Shown piece by piece: positions 40,857-48,519 of a stretch of DNA of 64,000 nucleotides. Source of the DNA: PALSA-600 sp963842335 (GTDB lineage: Bacteria > Actinomycetota > Thermoleophilia > Gaiellales > Gaiellaceae). The stretch covers positions 1 to 64,000 of the forward strand of contig CAWJGF010000019.1 in assembly GCA_963842335.1 (NCBI GenBank). The letters run 5' to 3'. The notes under the pieces were generated by a model, which was given only the letters and a program-made list of their open reading frames with translations, did not search any database and was not told the origin of the DNA. Numbering within the stretch: position 1 is the stretch's first letter; each line of letters begins with the position of its first letter. Position numbers and translations under genes: made by a program.

Positions 40857-41226
40857 AGGCGCGCAGCGCATCACGAACGAATGCCGCGGTCAGTGGCGCG
40901 TCAAGCGCATCGAGACGGTCGGCCCACGACTCGAGGCCGGAGGCCGACGAGCGTCCCGGTCGCAGCGCCGTGTAGATCTCGAGAATCATGTCGTCGGCGA
41001 GGGGTGCGAGCTCGGCCGCTCGCCGCAGGTTGTCGGCGAGCTGCGACCGGCCGGCGGCGTCGGCGACTTCGGCCTGCAGTCGCAGCGTCGCCGGCGTCGC
41101 GCGCAACTCAGAGGGGTCGACCCCGGCGGCCAAGGTCAGCTCGTCGAGCGCAAGACCTCCGGGCGTCCTGGCGAGATCTGGCCGCTCGGACCCGAGTGGG
41201 TAGTCGCGACGCGGGTCGAAGGACAC
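40828..41226 (-). CDS. Diol/glycerol dehydratase small subunit (PduE-like)
   Basis: A 132-residue small subunit: FDPRRDYPLGSERPDL at the N-terminus corresponds to the PduE DYPL motif, followed by the helical region LRLQAEVADAAGRSQLADNLRRAAELAPLADDMILEIYTALRPGRSS, in which the R-RP segment is well conserved. GTG 41226 is chosen because the longer frame to 41289 would overrun the divergent SDR start. Gene order small then large-medium is reversed relative to pdu operons. Confidence 0.9.
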   Translation of the reverse strand: MSFDPRRDYPLGSERPDLARTPGGLALDELTLAAGVDPSELRATPATLRLQAEVADAAGRSQLADNLRRAAELAPLADDMILEIYTALRPGRSSASGLESWADRLDALDAPLTAAFVRDALRAYATRGLLGS

Positions 41227-41238
41227 GACGGAAAACGG

Positions 41239-41244
41239 TATACC
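41239..41244 (+). promoter_or_regulatory. -10-like TATACC inside GGTATACC palindrome between divergent genes
   Basis: GGTATACC (41237-41244) is self-complementary and sits in the 26-bp gap between the divergent starts at 41226 and 41253, so it offers a -10-like box to both strands. TATACC is 8 nt before the plus-strand ATG. Confidence 0.35.
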
Positions 41245-41252
41245 AATGCTCC

Positions 41253-41939
41253 ATGAGCAACCACTACGACTTCGCAGGGCGTGTCGCACTCATCACCGGC
41301 GGTGCGAGCGGGATCGGCGCGGCTTGCGTGGAGCGCCTGCGTGCGGGTGGCGCGGAGGTGCACATCTTCGACCTCGCAAACGGCGACGACGTGCGCGACT
41401 CATCCCAACTCGCAGCTACCGTCGAGCGCCTTCCTCGCCTCGACGTTCTTGTCTGCGCGGCCGGCATCGGCGGCGATTCGCTGCACACGGAGGAGGTGAG
41501 CGACGAGGAGTGGGAGCGCGTCCACGCGATCAACCTGAACGGTGTTTTCTATGCGAATCGCGCGGCGATCCCGAAGATGAAGGCAGGCGGTTACGGGCGG
41601 ATCGTCAACATCGCGTCGATCGCCGGCAAGGAAGGGAATCCAATGGCGGGCGCATACTCGTCGTCGAAAGGGGCGGTCATCGCGCTCACAAAGGCCATCG
41701 GCAAGGACGTTGCGGGCTCGGGAATCCTCGTCAACTGCATCGCACCAGCGGTGATCAACACCCCCATTCTCGGCCAGATCTCCGCCGAGCACATCGCGTA
41801 CATGACGGCTCGTATCCCGCTCGGGCGCGTCGGTGAGCCGACTGAAGTGGCCGCGCTTGTGAGCTGGCTCGCAAGCGAGGAGATGTCGTTCTCGACGGCC
41901 GCCTGCTACGACATCTCGGGCGGACGGGCGACGTATTGA
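41253..41939 (+). CDS. Short-chain dehydrogenase/reductase, probable sugar dehydrogenase
   Basis: A 228-residue classical SDR: TGGASGIGAACVE (cofactor loop), CAAGIGG in place of NNAG, NIASIAGKEGNP (Ser), YSSSKGAV (Tyr-x-x-x-Lys), and the C-terminal FSTAACYDISGGRATY typical of the family. It is slightly shorter than usual in the region after the cofactor loop. It begins an operon with a KdaD-like FAH enzyme, a ketoglutarate-semialdehyde-type ALDH and an epimerase-fold protein, so it may oxidise a sugar or sugar acid at the first step. Confidence 0.92.
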   Translation: MSNHYDFAGRVALITGGASGIGAACVERLRAGGAEVHIFDLANGDDVRDSSQLAATVERLPRLDVLVCAAGIGGDSLHTEEVSDEEWERVHAINLNGVFYANRAAIPKMKAGGYGRIVNIASIAGKEGNPMAGAYSSSKGAVIALTKAIGKDVAGSGILVNCIAPAVINTPILGQISAEHIAYMTARIPLGRVGEPTEVAALVSWLASEEMSFSTAACYDISGGRATY

Positions 41940-42754
41940 TCCGCTTCATCCGCGCACGCACCCACGACGGGCGCGCGCGAGTTGGACGGCTCGAAGGCGA
42001 GCACGTCCACCTGCTCGGTCACGACGATCCACTCGCGGCACTCCGCGGCGAAGGCACCGTCGAGAGCGTCGTGCCGGTTGGGTCGCTGGACCTCCTGCCA
42101 CCGGTCGAAGCGCCGGAGATCTGGTGCGCCGGCGTCACCTACGAACGAAGTCGCGACGCCCGCGTTGAAGAGGCGCAAACCGACGCCCGCGACGTCTACG
42201 CCCTCGTCTACGACGCCGACCGACCGGAGCTCTTCCTGAAGGACGCAGCGATGCGCCGCACGGTCGGCCCCGGCGGGTTGATTCGCGTCCGTGGTGACGC
42301 GCACTGGAATGTCCCCGAGCCAGAACTCGGCCTCGTTCTCGGCGCGAGCGGCGCGCCCGTCGCCGTGACGATCGGCAACGACATCTCGAGTCGCGATATC
42401 GAAGGCGCAAACCCGCTCTACATCCCACAGGCGAAGATCTTCGCCGGGGCATGTGCGATCGGCCCCGCACTCGCCGTGCCCGACGACTGGGACATGCCGC
42501 TGGCGATCCGGCTGCGGATCACGGCGCCGGGAGGTGCAGAGCTCTTCGCCGGGGAGACCTCGACGGCCAGCATGAAGCGCGCGCCGCTGGAGCTTGTCGA
42601 GTGGCTCGTGCGTGACAACCCTGTCCCACCCGGCTCCGTCCTCCTGACCGGCACGGGTCTGGTGCCGCCGGACGATTACACGCTCGAGCCCGGTCATGTC
42701 GTCGCGATCGAGATCGACGGCATCGGCGTGCTCACGAACACGGTGGCGGCATGA
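41936..42754 (+). CDS. Fumarylacetoacetate hydrolase family enzyme, 2-keto-3-deoxy-sugar acid dehydratase-like
   Basis: A 272-residue FAH-family enzyme starting at TTG, which overlaps the SDR stop (TTGA). Segments GVTYERSRDARVEEA, VYDADRPELFLKD and HWNVPEPELGLVL, then GNDISSRDIEGANPLYIPQAK, resemble 2-keto-3-deoxy-D-arabinonate dehydratases rather than acylpyruvases. Metal ligands are expected in EPELG and the NDISSRD region. In that assignment it forms 2,5-dioxopentanoate, the substrate of the next gene. The specificity is inferred from context. Confidence 0.88.
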   Translation: MIRFIRARTHDGRARVGRLEGEHVHLLGHDDPLAALRGEGTVESVVPVGSLDLLPPVEAPEIWCAGVTYERSRDARVEEAQTDARDVYALVYDADRPELFLKDAAMRRTVGPGGLIRVRGDAHWNVPEPELGLVLGASGAPVAVTIGNDISSRDIEGANPLYIPQAKIFAGACAIGPALAVPDDWDMPLAIRLRITAPGGAELFAGETSTASMKRAPLELVEWLVRDNPVPPGSVLLTGTGLVPPDDYTLEPGHVVAIEIDGIGVLTNTVAA

Positions 42755-42803
42755 GCGACGGTACGGTGAGGTTGCATCCGGCCCGACCACGAAAGGTGAT
42801 GAC

Positions 42804-44282
42804 GTGAGCGACGTCCTCGACGCACCCAGCGGTGCCGCAACGACCGACACCGCGCGACTCAACTATGTGAACGGCGCTTGGGTGCCGTCGGCCTCTGGCG
42901 CGACCTACTCGCGCGTCAATCCGATGCGCCCAGACGAGAACATCGGCGAGTTCTCGGCCTCGACCGAGGCCGACGCCGACGCGGCGGTTGCCGCTGCGGC
43001 GGCCGCCTTCGCCGGCTGGTCGAAGCTGCCCGCAGCCAGGCGTGGCGCCTACCTGACCGCCGCCGCCGCGTCGCTCGAGGCGCGAGCCGAGGAGATCGCC
43101 CGCGACATGTCGACCGAGATGGGCAAGCCGCTGCGCGAGGCGCGCGGCGAGACGGCCCGCGCGGCGCAGATCCTCCGGTTCGCTGCGAGCGAGGCATTCC
43201 GCCCGGTGGGCGAGCATTTCGAGCAGTCGCTCACAGGCGCGCAGGTGTCGACTCGCCGCCGCGCGGTGGGCGTCGTCGGGCTGATCACCCCGTGGAACTT
43301 TCCGATCGCGATTCCGATCTGGAAGCTCGCGCCGGCGCTGATCTACGGCAACACCGTCGTCCTGAAGCTCGCCTACGAAGCTCCCGTGACGGGACTGCAC
43401 ATCGCCGAGGCGTTCGCCGAAGCCGAGTTGCCGGCGGGCGTGTTGAACGTGCTGACCGGCCGAGGCTCGACCGTCGGTGCAGCCCTGGTCGGAGATCCAC
43501 GCGTGCGCGCGATCTCGTTCACCGGCTCCGTCGCGACCGGCCACGGGGTTCGCGACAGCGCGACCAAGTCCGGCAAGCGCGTACAGCTCGAGCTCGGCGG
43601 GCACAACCCGATGATCGTGATGGACGACGCCGACCTCGGTCGCGCGGTGGAGGCGGCCTATGCAGGCGCGTTCTGGTCGGCGGGCCAGAAGTGCACGGCC
43701 ACGAGGCGGATCTACGTGCAGGCCGCGGTGTACGACGCGTTCCGCGAGCAGTTTCTCGCCCGCATCGACCGCGGCCGGGTCGGCGACCCGCTCGACCCCG
43801 AGGTCGAGGTCGGGCCGATCGTCAACGAGACCCAGTTCGACGAGATCGTCGCCGCGATTGCGCGCGGCCGCAGTGACGGCGGCACCGTGATCGCGGGCGG
43901 CGAGCGGGCCGACGAGCACGGCTTCCTGATCCCGCCGACGGTGTTCGAAGGGGTCGGCGACGACGCGTTCCTCTCGTGTGAGGAGGTGTTCGGGCCGGTT
44001 ACCTCGCTGTACCGCTTCACGAGCCTCGACGAGGCGCTGACGCGCGCCAATGCCGTGGAGTTCGGTCTGTCGACGGCGATCTTCACCTCGAGCCTGACGA
44101 GCGCCACCCACTTCACCGACGAGGCCCAGGCCGGGTTGATCCACGTCAACTCGCAGACGGCCGGCGCCGAGGTGCACGTGCCCTTCGGCGGCATCAAGGC
44201 GAGCGGCTTCGGCCCGCATGAGCAGGGCCGCGCTGCGATCGAGTTCTACACCGAGACGGTCACCGTCTACGTCGACGCGTGA
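42804..44282 (+). CDS. Aldehyde dehydrogenase, probable 2,5-dioxopentanoate (ketoglutarate semialdehyde) dehydrogenase
   Basis: A 492-residue ALDH. It contains LITPWNFPIAIPIWKLAPAL, ISFTGSVATGHGV, LELGGHNPMIVMDDAD with the catalytic Glu, and WSAGQKCTATRRIYV with the nucleophile Cys. The segment NPMIVMDDADL and the AGQKCTATRR form are typical of the KGSADH subgroup. GTG 42804 has AAAGGTG at 42792-42798. Its product would be 2-oxoglutarate, completing a Weimberg-type route with its neighbours. Confidence 0.92.
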   Translation: MSDVLDAPSGAATTDTARLNYVNGAWVPSASGATYSRVNPMRPDENIGEFSASTEADADAAVAAAAAAFAGWSKLPAARRGAYLTAAAASLEARAEEIARDMSTEMGKPLREARGETARAAQILRFAASEAFRPVGEHFEQSLTGAQVSTRRRAVGVVGLITPWNFPIAIPIWKLAPALIYGNTVVLKLAYEAPVTGLHIAEAFAEAELPAGVLNVLTGRGSTVGAALVGDPRVRAISFTGSVATGHGVRDSATKSGKRVQLELGGHNPMIVMDDADLGRAVEAAYAGAFWSAGQKCTATRRIYVQAAVYDAFREQFLARIDRGRVGDPLDPEVEVGPIVNETQFDEIVAAIARGRSDGGTVIAGGERADEHGFLIPPTVFEGVGDDAFLSCEEVFGPVTSLYRFTSLDEALTRANAVEFGLSTAIFTSSLTSATHFTDEAQAGLIHVNSQTAGAEVHVPFGGIKASGFGPHEQGRAAIEFYTETVTVYVDA

Positions 44283-45208
44283 GCACGACCGGCGAGCGGT
44301 TCCTCGTCACCGGTGCGCTCGGCTGCATCGGTGCGTGGACGTGCGCGGTTCTCGCTGAGTCGGAGGCCTCGGTCGTCGGCTTCGATCTCGGCACCGACGA
44401 CCGGCGCCTCCGTCTCGTGGGAGCAGGCGATGTCGAGGTCGTGCGCGGAGACATCACCGATCGTGTCGCGCTCGATCGCGTGCTCGACCAGCACGCGATC
44501 ACACACGTCATCCACCTCGCTGCGCTTCTGATCCCGCAGATCAAGGCGAATCCACCGCTCGGAACGGCGATCAACGTCGGTGGGACCGTCAACGTGCTCG
44601 ACGCGGCCAAGAACCGCGGCATCCGCGTGGCCTACGCGAGCTCTGCCGCTGTCTACTCGCAGGTCGACGACGGCGGAGGCTCGGTGCCGAACGACGCCAT
44701 CGGTCATCCCACAACGTTCTACGGCGTGCACAAACAGGCATGCGAGGGGCTGGCGCGCATCTTCTGGCAGGAAGAGCAGGTCGCCTCGATCGGCATCCGG
44801 CCGTTCATCGTGTACGGGCCGGGACGCGACTCCGGCCTCACCTCCTCACCGAGCCTCGCCATGGCGGCCGCTGCGCGCGGCGAGGACTCGCAGATCGCCT
44901 TCGGCGGCCGGACGCAATTGCAGTTCGCACCCGACACGGCGCGGGTCTTCGTCGCCTCCGCACGTGCCGCTACCGAAGGTGCGCGCGTCTTCAGCCTCGG
45001 CGGCCCGACCGTCACCCTCAGCGCCGCAGCTCAGGCGATCGCGGAGGCCGCGAACGTCTCGTGCACCGTCGACGAGGAGAACGTGCTGCCCTTCCCTGCC
45101 GAGTTCGACAACGGCACCCTGGAGAACGTGATCGGGCCGGTCACCTGGACGCCGCTCGAAGAGGGTGTTCGCCAGACGATCGACCGGCTGCGAGCCTGGC
45201 CGGGCTGA
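44279..45208 (+). CDS. NAD-dependent epimerase/dehydratase family protein
   Basis: A 309-residue extended SDR starting at a GTG overlapping the ALDH stop (GTGA). It has FLVTGALGCIGAWT (dinucleotide loop), HLAALLIPQIKANP, YASSAAVYS and the catalytic YGVHK. It could be a uronate or sugar dehydrogenase, an epimerase or a lactone-forming enzyme. It is last in the operon with SDR, KdaD-like enzyme and ALDH. The last 68 bp overlap the convergent MFS gene. Confidence 0.9.
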   Translation: MSTTGERFLVTGALGCIGAWTCAVLAESEASVVGFDLGTDDRRLRLVGAGDVEVVRGDITDRVALDRVLDQHAITHVIHLAALLIPQIKANPPLGTAINVGGTVNVLDAAKNRGIRVAYASSAAVYSQVDDGGGSVPNDAIGHPTTFYGVHKQACEGLARIFWQEEQVASIGIRPFIVYGPGRDSGLTSSPSLAMAAAARGEDSQIAFGGRTQLQFAPDTARVFVASARAATEGARVFSLGGPTVTLSAAAQAIAEAANVSCTVDEENVLPFPAEFDNGTLENVIGPVTWTPLEEGVRQTIDRLRAWPG

Positions 45209-46337
45209 ACGACGCGTCGACCACGATCAGAAGCGCGGCAGCGCCCGAGAGAGCCCAGAGCACAGCGTCGAATCCACCTGTGAGGTCGCGAAGGGCGCCG
45301 AGTAAGAGTGGCGAGCACGCGGACAACGTGTAACCGACCCCCAGCATCATCCCAGCGAGAGCAGCCACCTCGGCGGGCTGCGCCGCTGCGTCGAGTGGCA
45401 ACGTCATCGTCAGCGGGAAGAGCGGACCGACCGCGACCCCGAGCAGCACCGCCCACCCCCACCCCGCCGCGGGCCAGATGTCGATGCCGAGGAGCGCGAC
45501 GAATTGCAGGATCGCCGCCGCGGTGAGCCAACCGCGGCGGGAGCCCCAGTGGTCCGCTGCCCAGGCGACGAGGAAGCCGACCGGAATCGTCACGCTGTTC
45601 AGCACCGCGAGCAGGCCGCCCGCCGACGCGTCGCTCCACCCGCGTTCGACGTACGCGTCGGGCAGCCAGGCATTCAGGCCGTAGAAGACCGATGACATCA
45701 AGAAGAACGCCGCGACGAGCCGCCAGGCGAGCAGCCGGCCGAACGGCAGCCGCAACGGTCGGACATCCCTCCGAACATGCGCGGAGCCGGTACGGGTGAG
45801 CCAGAGCCAGAGCGGCGAGAGCGCCGTGGAGACCACGCCGAAGACGAGGAGCGGCGTGCGCCACCCGTCACCGAGGTGAGCGAGCGGGATCGCCGTTGCC
45901 GCCGCGATCGCCGAGCCGATCGTGATCCCGGTGGTGTAGACGCCGGTCGTGAAGCCCGGACGATCGGCAAACCGCTCTTTCACCGTCACGGGCAGAATCG
46001 CCCCCGCAAGACCCATCCCGATGCCGATCGGAAACGTCAGCACGATCACCGCGATCGCGCTCGGCGCGACAGCACGGACGATTCCGAAGATGCCGATCAA
46101 CACGAGCGCGAGCGCGACCGCCCGCCGCGAGCCGATCCGTCCCGCGAGAAACGCGCCGAGGGGCGCGAAGAGGCCCATGCAGAGCACCGGGATCGTGCCG
46201 AGCAGGCCCGCAACCGCGTGGGTGACGCCCAGGTCGTCCTGGACGAGCGGCAGCAGCGGCCCGATGCCGACGAGTTGCGGCCGCAGCGCCAGCGCAGCCA
46301 GAAACAGCGCGACGAGCAGCGGCGCCCGCTTTACCAA
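45141..46337 (-). CDS. MFS transporter, CynX/NimT family
   Basis: A 398-residue, 12-helix major facilitator. The N-terminus LVALFLAALALRPQLVGIGPLLPLVQDDLG and motif A-like GAFLAGRIGSRRAVALALVLI match the cyanate/nitroimidazole (CynX/NimT) branch. It starts at TTG 46337, 4 bp after the stop of the monooxygenase gene. Its coding sequence runs 68 bp into the 3' end of the opposite epimerase gene. It would move an organic anion; substrate unknown. Confidence 0.88.
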   Translation of the reverse strand: MVKRAPLLVALFLAALALRPQLVGIGPLLPLVQDDLGVTHAVAGLLGTIPVLCMGLFAPLGAFLAGRIGSRRAVALALVLIGIFGIVRAVAPSAIAVIVLTFPIGIGMGLAGAILPVTVKERFADRPGFTTGVYTTGITIGSAIAAATAIPLAHLGDGWRTPLLVFGVVSTALSPLWLWLTRTGSAHVRRDVRPLRLPFGRLLAWRLVAAFFLMSSVFYGLNAWLPDAYVERGWSDASAGGLLAVLNSVTIPVGFLVAWAADHWGSRRGWLTAAAILQFVALLGIDIWPAAGWGWAVLLGVAVGPLFPLTMTLPLDAAAQPAEVAALAGMMLGVGYTLSACSPLLLGALRDLTGGFDAVLWALSGAAALLIVVDASFSPARLAAGRSSGEHPLRAASR

Positions 46338-46341
46338 CGCG

Positions 46342-46629
46342 TCAGAGAGTCTCGAAGAACGTGCGCTCGCGTGACTCCATCAACTCGAAGAGGCCACCGA
46401 GGGCGAGGCGCTGGAAGTGCTCGCTCGCACCGTGTGCCTCGAACGCGGCTTTGTCGCGGTACTGCTCGTAGAACAAGAACGACCGCGAATCCTCGGGATC
46501 GCGGCACGGAACGTAGGCCTCACAACCTGGTTCTTCGCGTGAGGCGGCTGCGAGCTCGCCGGCCAACTGCACCGCGCGGTCCTCCTTCCCTTCCTTCGCC
46601 TTCATCCGCACGACCAGAACGAACGACAT
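46342..46629 (-). CDS. Antibiotic biosynthesis monooxygenase (ABM) domain protein
   Basis: A 95-residue ferredoxin-like-fold protein: VLVVRMKAKEGKEDRAVQL, EEPGCEAYVPCRDPEDSRSFLFYEQYRDKAAFEAHGASEHF. This is the ABM/YgiN family of quinol monooxygenases and related stress proteins. ATG 46629 has GGGAGG 8 nt upstream. It lies between the FAH gene (33 bp) and the MFS gene (4 bp). Reaction unknown. Confidence 0.9.
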   Translation of the reverse strand: MSFVLVVRMKAKEGKEDRAVQLAGELAAASREEPGCEAYVPCRDPEDSRSFLFYEQYRDKAAFEAHGASEHFQRLALGGLFELMESRERTFFETL

Positions 46630-46662
46630 AGCGCCTCCCTTTCCCCGAATGTGATGAGTTGA

Positions 46663-47301
46663 TTACCCGGTGACCGGGTTCGAGATCGAGCCGACGCCGT
46701 CGATCTCGATCGTGATCTCGTCGCCTGCCTTGAGCCAGACGGGCGGATCGCGGAATGCTCCGACACCTGCAGGCGTCCCGGTGATGATGAGGTCGCCTGG
46801 CTCGAGCGTGATCGCCTGTGAGACGAACGAGACGACCTCTGCCACGCCGAAAACCATGTTCGAGGTGCTCGAGTCCTGCATCACCTCGCCGTTCAGAATC
46901 GCGCGAATGGGCAGTACCTGCGGGTCGGGAACCTCGCTCGCCGGCACAAGGTCGCCGACGGGCAGGAACGTGTCGAGCGACTTGCCGCGCACCCACTGGC
47001 CGTCCGCGAACTGGAGGTCGCGACCCGAGACGTCGTTCGCAACCACGTAGCCCTGCACGAAGTCGAGCGCGTCATCGGCCGACACACCGCTCGCGCGGCG
47101 CCCGATCACGACGCCGAGCTCGGCTTCGTAGTCGACCTGCTGCGAGATCGCCGGGATCCGAATAGCGGCACCGTTCTCGAGCAGCGTGTTCGGCCACTTG
47201 GCGAAGAGCAGCGGCCGCGCCGGCAGCGGTACGCCCTGCTCCTCGGCGTGGTCGCGGTAGTTGAGGCCGACGCAGACGATTTTCTGAGGGAGATTGATCA
47301 C
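46663..47301 (-). CDS. Fumarylacetoacetate hydrolase family protein (acylpyruvase-like)
   Basis: A 212-residue FAH-family enzyme of the compact type: KIVCVGLNYRDHAEEQG, PLLFAKWPNT, VDYEAELGVVIGR (metal Glu residues), ANDVSGRDLQF (Asp), KSLDTFLPVGD, DLIITGTPAGVG and GDEITIEIDGVGSISNPV. It is closest in form to acylpyruvate hydrolases and diketo-deoxysugar hydrolases that cleave C-C bonds of 2,4-dioxo acids. GTG 47301 overlaps the CoA-transferase stop (GTGA). Confidence 0.92.
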   Translation of the reverse strand: MINLPQKIVCVGLNYRDHAEEQGVPLPARPLLFAKWPNTLLENGAAIRIPAISQQVDYEAELGVVIGRRASGVSADDALDFVQGYVVANDVSGRDLQFADGQWVRGKSLDTFLPVGDLVPASEVPDPQVLPIRAILNGEVMQDSSTSNMVFGVAEVVSFVSQAITLEPGDLIITGTPAGVGAFRDPPVWLKAGDEITIEIDGVGSISNPVTG

Positions 47302-48479
47302 GCCGGCGAGCCTACTATTCCGCGCTTCACCAGCGCGTCGATGTCGTCCTGTTCGTACCCGAGCTCGCGCAGCACCTCGACTGACTGCTCGCCCAGCAGC
47401 GGCGGTGGCAGCCGATGCGTGAGACGTTCGTCATCGACCTGCAGCGGCGAGGCGACCGCATCGAGGCCTTCGACCTGCTGCAGCATCCCGTTCGCGCGCG
47501 TCTGCGGATGAGCTCCGACCTCGGCGAGGTCCTGAACCGGCGCGACGGGAATCCCGGCCAGCGTCCCGAGCCAGTGGGCCGAGGTCTGGGCGGCGAGCCG
47601 TTCGCGGATCGCGGGGAGCAACAGCTCGCGGTTGACGAGCCGGTCGGGGTTGGTCAGGAACCGCGGGTCGTCGGCGAGCTCCGGTCGATCGATGCGCTCG
47701 CAGAGCAGACGGAACAAGCGGTCGTTGGCGGCCGCAATCATCAACTCACCGTCGGAGGTCGCGAACACCTCGTAGGGGGCAATCAGCGGAAACGCGGTGC
47801 CGTGGCGTCCCGGCACGACACCGGTGCGCAGCACCGAGGTCAGCTGATAGCCGACGAGCGAGAGTGCCGTATCGAAGAGCGCAACGCCGACATCCCGGCC
47901 GCGGCCGGTCGCCGTGCGCTCCATGAGCGCGGCGACGATCCCGAGCGCAGCCCACACACCAGTGCCGATGTCGACGACCGACGCGCCGATGCGCACGCCA
48001 GGCCGGTCAGCCTCGCCGGTGATGCTGATCAGGCCGCCGAAGGCCTGCATCAACGGGTCGTAGCCAGGCTCGCCCGCCAGAGGGCCGGCCTTCCCGAACG
48101 CGTGGATCGAGCAATACACGAGCCCTTCGTTTCGCGCGCGCAACGCGTCGCTCCCGAGCCCGAGGCGCTCGGCCGTGCCCTGGCGCAGCGACTGCACGAA
48201 CACGTCGGCGCCGTCGACAAGGCGCAGCAGCGCCTCGCGGCCTGCGGCATCCTTGAAGTCGAGCGCCAGCGATCGTTTCGATCGGTTCGCGGCGAAGAAC
48301 ATCACGCTCCCGCCCTCGAAGAACGACGGGCCCCAGGCACGCGCCTCGTCGCCACGACCGGGATGCTCGACCTTCACGACCTCGGCGCCGAGGCCGCCGA
48401 GAATCTCGGTACAGGTAGGGCCGGCGAGCGACGACGTCAGGTCGACGACGCGAATGCCTGTGAGCGGCGCAAAGCTCAT
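47298..48479 (-). CDS. CaiB/BaiF family CoA-transferase
   Basis: A 393-residue class III CoA-transferase: GIRVVDLTSSLAGPTCTEILGGLGAEVVKVEHP, FFAANRSKRSLALDFKDAAGREAL, and GYDPLMQAFGGLISITGE, where the Asp is the catalytic residue carrying the acyl anhydride. It moves CoA between an acyl-CoA donor and an organic acid. First gene of a four-gene minus-strand operon with FAH enzyme, ABM protein and MFS transporter. The ATG at 48479 is preceded by a -10-like box at 6 nt and no ribosome binding site. Confidence 0.94.
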   Translation of the reverse strand: MSFAPLTGIRVVDLTSSLAGPTCTEILGGLGAEVVKVEHPGRGDEARAWGPSFFEGGSVMFFAANRSKRSLALDFKDAAGREALLRLVDGADVFVQSLRQGTAERLGLGSDALRARNEGLVYCSIHAFGKAGPLAGEPGYDPLMQAFGGLISITGEADRPGVRIGASVVDIGTGVWAALGIVAALMERTATGRGRDVGVALFDTALSLVGYQLTSVLRTGVVPGRHGTAFPLIAPYEVFATSDGELMIAAANDRLFRLLCERIDRPELADDPRFLTNPDRLVNRELLLPAIRERLAAQTSAHWLGTLAGIPVAPVQDLAEVGAHPQTRANGMLQQVEGLDAVASPLQVDDERLTHRLPPPLLGEQSVEVLRELGYEQDDIDALVKRGIVGSPA

Positions 48480-48485
48480 CGCCCG

Positions 48486-48491
48486 AATGTA
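48486..48491 (-). promoter_or_regulatory. -10-like TACATT, 6 nt before the CoA-transferase ATG
   Basis: On the minus strand TACATT, then CGGGCG, then ATG at 48479. Suggests a leaderless mRNA. It lies 16 bp from the plus-strand box at 48508 in the same 40-bp divergent gap. Confidence 0.45.
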
Positions 48492-48507
48492 TCCGAGGGG
48501 TTCCGTC

Positions 48508-48513
48508 TAGGAT
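48508..48513 (+). promoter_or_regulatory. -10-like TAGGAT, 6 nt before the epimerase GTG
   Basis: TAGGAT, then cgccga, then GTG at 48520. The same layout and nearly the same sequence as TAGAAT-cgccgc-ATG at 34092. No ribosome binding site. Confidence 0.5.
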
Positions 48514-48519
48514 CGCCGA

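Noticed and set aside
42732..44219. 495-codon open frame on the minus strand
   Set aside because: Antisense shadow of the aldehyde dehydrogenase at 42804-44282, which has complete catalytic motifs.
46663..47301. Treating the two FAH-family genes (41936 and 46663) as duplicates
   Set aside because: They differ in length and in diagnostic motifs: one resembles deoxy-sugar acid dehydratases, the other compact acylpyruvases.
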